DNA from: Limibacter armeniacum
Lineage (GTDB): Bacteria; Bacteroidota; Bacteroidia; Cytophagales; Flammeovirgaceae
DNA length: 64,000 nt
NCBI RefSeq assembly: GCF_036880985.1
Contig: NZ_JBAJNO010000008.1
Location: 868,001-932,000 of the forward strand
Reading direction: 5' to 3'
This document shows, piece after piece, positions 61,816 to 64,000 of this stretch. The first letter of the stretch is position 1. Every line of letters begins with the position of its first letter. The position numbers and the translations under genes were made by a program. The notes beneath the pieces were generated by a model. That model was given only the letters and a program-made list of their open reading frames with translations, searched no databases and had not been told where the DNA came from.

Positions 61816-62907
61816 TTAATCGCCATCATTATCAGTATAAGTAATGGAAACGCTAAGTGCGGATGGCATTTCCGTCTTGATCATGATAACAAGGTCAGAC
61901 ATATCCTGATATACTTGCTCAAGGGAGTTGTCCTTGTTTTCTATCAGGTTAGACAATGGGCCTTGAAGGTTATTCAAGCCTGACTTGATGCTGCCGATTT
62001 GGTTATTGATCTTGCTAGTCAGGTCTTCTTTGATGGCTCCTGCTTCATACATAGCTGTCAAGTAGTCAGCAAGTCCTTCGCCATCTGTACTTCCTTTTCC
62101 AAGGAATATATTTTCAATGGTGGTTACATTCGCTTTCAGTAATTCCAGAGAATGTGCGCTATAGTAAGATTCCAAAGACTTAGGGCTTACCTCACCACTC
62201 AAAGCGTTTTTGCCCATTGGGTACCCCAAACGGTTGTTTTTGCTTCTCTCATAAGCCTTGTTCATCTCATTGACAATCATGCTTATTGCACTGCTTGGGT
62301 CGTTCCCTGTTTTTGTGGCAAAATCAGTAGCGTAACCGTCTTCCCATGCTGTACTTACAGAAGAGGCGATAGTTGAAACTTCTTGGGTAACATCTGCCAA
62401 AAACTGCTTTCTGTTTTCAGCATTGGCATCTGCGGTAAAGCTATCCAATGCCTGCTCATTGAAAAGCAAATACTCAATGGCAGGAAGCCCTTTGATTTCA
62501 TTGTTGTAGATATAGGTTAGATCCCAACTGCCAGTTGCAATAGTATCATTTAGGGCAGTGATACGAGTTGGGAAAGAGTTGATATTACGAAGGAATGTAC
62601 TCTCATTTACAGGGCCAAACTGGTAAGGATTTACCTCAGCCCAAGCTTCGTAAGTTGCTGTCAGTGCATCCTGAGCAGCAGTTAAGGTTGTATTGTCAGG
62701 TGTGTCTACAAATGCTTGGACAGCGCTGTTTAGTGCATTTGCTGTTTCACTGAACTGTTGTGTAGCAGGAAGGATAATATTGGAACCATAATTCTCCAAC
62801 ATTTTAGAACGTTCAAAGTCCACCTTTACCTCATTGTTACTGTCGTCACAGCTTGTCTGAAAGATGGAAAGTGAAAATAAAGCCGCGATTACCCAAGATT
62901 TTCTCAT
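61816..62907 (-). CDS. Imelysin-family (IrpA-like) lipoprotein
   Basis: I place the start at 62907 ('MRKSWVIAALFSLSIFQTSC'), which gives a clean lipoprotein signal; the longest frame adds 19 unlikely residues. 363 residues, helical, with the imelysin core (~40-330: 'ATYEAWAEVNPYQFGPV', 'IKGLPAIEYLLFNE', 'LNEMNKAYERSK'-type helices). The family's GxHxxE motif is here 'GLPAIE': the His is replaced by Pro and only G and E remain. This argues against peptidase activity and for a binding role. Imelysin-like lipoproteins (IrpA, EfeO-related) take part in iron or haem acquisition. Flanked by DUF4856 and HTTM genes. Confidence 0.9.
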   Translation of the reverse strand: MRKSWVIAALFSLSIFQTSCDDSNNEVKVDFERSKMLENYGSNIILPATQQFSETANALNSAVQAFVDTPDNTTLTAAQDALTATYEAWAEVNPYQFGPVNESTFLRNINSFPTRITALNDTIATGSWDLTYIYNNEIKGLPAIEYLLFNEQALDSFTADANAENRKQFLADVTQEVSTIASSVSTAWEDGYATDFATKTGNDPSSAISMIVNEMNKAYERSKNNRLGYPMGKNALSGEVSPKSLESYYSAHSLELLKANVTTIENIFLGKGSTDGEGLADYLTAMYEAGAIKEDLTSKINNQIGSIKSGLNNLQGPLSNLIENKDNSLEQVYQDMSDLVIMIKTEMPSALSVSITYTDNDGD

Positions 62908-62990
62908 AATACTCCTTTTATCACAATAGGGTACAGCGCAACAAAGAGTTGTGCTGTACCCCACAAATTTAATGTATGTTTTTAAAAGAA

Positions 62991-64000
62991 TTACAGATTC
63001 AGGATTTCTGCATCTGTAAAACCGTAAACGTCTTTCAGTATCAGGTTAGCTTGCTGTAGGTTCGGAACCTCAGCATCATCCGGTTTTTCACCGAAAAGGC
63101 TGATCACTTGGTTGAATTTTTCAGTAGTGATTTTCTTGTCCAGGTTGTAAAGAAGTCCTTTAGCGAAAGCCTGTCCTTCAGACCAGTGGTGGTAAAGGCT
63201 ACCTGTATCGTTTGCATCAATATCAGCAATTACATTGTTGATGTAGTGAACAGCGCAAGCAGCTACCAGTTTCTCCCAGTTGGTCTTGATTGTTTCAATG
63301 GCAGCGTCTCTTGCTTTGTAATCTTTGTTTCCGATAGCAGTTCTACCTTCAATAAATGCATCGTAGATAGTAGCTCTTACATCAAATGCAGGAGACATTT
63401 CCTCAGCATATTTAGCCCAGTACCAAAGTGCTTCGTCTGTTTCAGGGTAGCCAGAAGCAGGAGCGCCAAAGTAACCGAATGCTTCATCCCAGTGGTGTTG
63501 CATTGTTGTACCTTTTCCTTCTGTCACTTCCTCATTGTCTACGTTCATTTTCTCTTCACCCAAGTAAACAGAAGTAGCTTGGTAATACAGTAATGCACCC
63601 ATCAGACCTTTAGCTGTCATTTGAGCCATTTCATGACCATCATTGTCGAATAGGCGACCATCGATAATGTTGTCACTGCTGCCACTGTAAAGTTCTACTT
63701 TCTCGAAGATGTCGTAAGCCTCAGACTTGAAAGGCTCAGCCGTCTTACCTGAAATATTTTTATCAGTATCGAATAGGTTGTTTGTGTTCTCGTAGATCGC
63801 AACCAGTTCGTCTTTTGTAACTTTTGTAACACCGTCATTTGCTGACTTGATTGTTGACTCAAGTGTGCTCAGCAAGTTAATTCTTGCAGTTTGACCTGAG
63901 TAGTCAACATTGTCAAAGCTGTAGTTAGTTGGTAATGTTAGCGTTGTTTCCTCATCATCACATGAAGTAAAAGTGCATACCATCATGGCTGCAGCTGCTA
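62991..64000 (-). CDS. DUF4856 lipoprotein, 5' end outside the window
   Basis: The frame is open through the window edge: before 'MMVCTFTSCDDEETT' it reads a run of alanines, so the signal peptide and start lie beyond base 64000. The lipobox is 'FTSC'. The body, 'LPTNYSFDNVDYSGQTARINLLSTLESTIKSAN', 'EKMNVDNEEVTEGKGTTMQHHWDEAFGYFGAPASGYPE', 'IGNKDYKARDAAIETIKTNWEKLVAACAVHYIN', fits the DUF4856 family. In Bacteroidota this is repeatedly found next to imelysin-like genes. It has a His-rich segment ('MQHHWDEAFGYFG') that could bind metal. It starts the visible part of the operon; the imelysin-like gene follows after 83 bases. Confidence 0.88.
   Translation of the reverse strand, partial: AAAAMMVCTFTSCDDEETTLTLPTNYSFDNVDYSGQTARINLLSTLESTIKSANDGVTKVTKDELVAIYENTNNLFDTDKNISGKTAEPFKSEAYDIFEKVELYSGSSDNIIDGRLFDNDGHEMAQMTAKGLMGALLYYQATSVYLGEEKMNVDNEEVTEGKGTTMQHHWDEAFGYFGAPASGYPETDEALWYWAKYAEEMSPAFDVRATIYDAFIEGRTAIGNKDYKARDAAIETIKTNWEKLVAACAVHYINNVIADIDANDTGSLYHHWSEGQAFAKGLLYNLDKKITTEKFNQVISLFGEKPDDAEVPNLQQANLILKDVYGFTDAEILNL

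Noticed and set aside
1-64000. tRNA, rRNA or tmRNA genes
   Set aside because: No cloverleaf-like segment with a GTTCRANNC arm and CCA-type end, and no rRNA-like sequence, was found in the intergenic regions.

Overview
The window looks like a chromosomal segment of a free-living, probably aquatic member of the Bacteroidota, most likely a Cytophagales-type organism. The evidence is a SusC/SusD pair, a TonB receptor paired with a DUF4249 lipoprotein, an ECF sigma/FecR/STN-domain trio, an NqrF subunit, many SusD-like or 'LxxC' lipoproteins, moderately AT-rich DNA, few Shine-Dalgarno sequences, and several upstream matches to the Bacteroidota -7 promoter element TAnnTTTG. I see no rRNA, tRNA, CRISPR array, insertion sequence or prophage. 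|| Layout. 1-2.5 kb: the end of a SusC receptor and its SusD partner, which carries an unusual PDZ-like insertion. 3-8.2 kb: an AsmA-like envelope protein, then a TonB receptor/DUF4249 pair. 8.3-9.3 kb: a cation diffusion facilitator. 9.3-14.2 kb: an ECF sigma - FecR - STN/repeat-protein cluster facing a second, frameshifted gene with the same GxQxAGxxN repeats. 14.3-21.2 kb: DJ-1/PfpI protein, EamA exporter, MscS channel, CcoI-type copper ATPase, TPR protein, DUF2061 protein and an Rrf2 regulator. 21.4-26.8 kb: tandem Usp protein, then a likely birA-tex-punA operon. 26.9-29.7 kb: rsfS and ftsH. 29.8-34.1 kb: YebC, an ABC exporter and a stand-alone nqrF. 34.5-40.7 kb: small proteins around a 1450-residue PD-(D/E)XK nuclease / Upf1-like helicase / SAM-methyltransferase-like fusion, then a lipoprotein gene with a stop codon in its signal peptide. 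40.8-47.4 kb: a YaeR-like VOC protein, a membrane protein, a dipeptide-epimerase-like enolase-superfamily enzyme, a lone RecE-like nuclease, an outer-membrane barrel and several small envelope proteins. 47.7-56.3 kb: an efflux operon (HlyD adaptor, TolC, ABC ATPase with a frameshift, two FtsX-like permeases) followed by a sigma-54 response regulator and its histidine kinase. 56.5-57.9 kb: an acidic lipoprotein made of two copies of one 225-residue unit. 58-64 kb: an iron-type uptake operon transcribed leftwards (DUF4856 lipoprotein, imelysin-like lipoprotein, HTTM membrane protein, TonB receptor). || The most interesting items are the nuclease-helicase-methyltransferase-like fusion, the PDZ-like insertion in SusD, the repeat-protein/ECF sigma locus, and an unnamed family of intergenic repeats. 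These repeats are built from a 7-nt-phased word, RTCTANN, and sit next to stop codons at five or more places. Two single-base indels fall in C or G homopolymers and could be sequencing errors.
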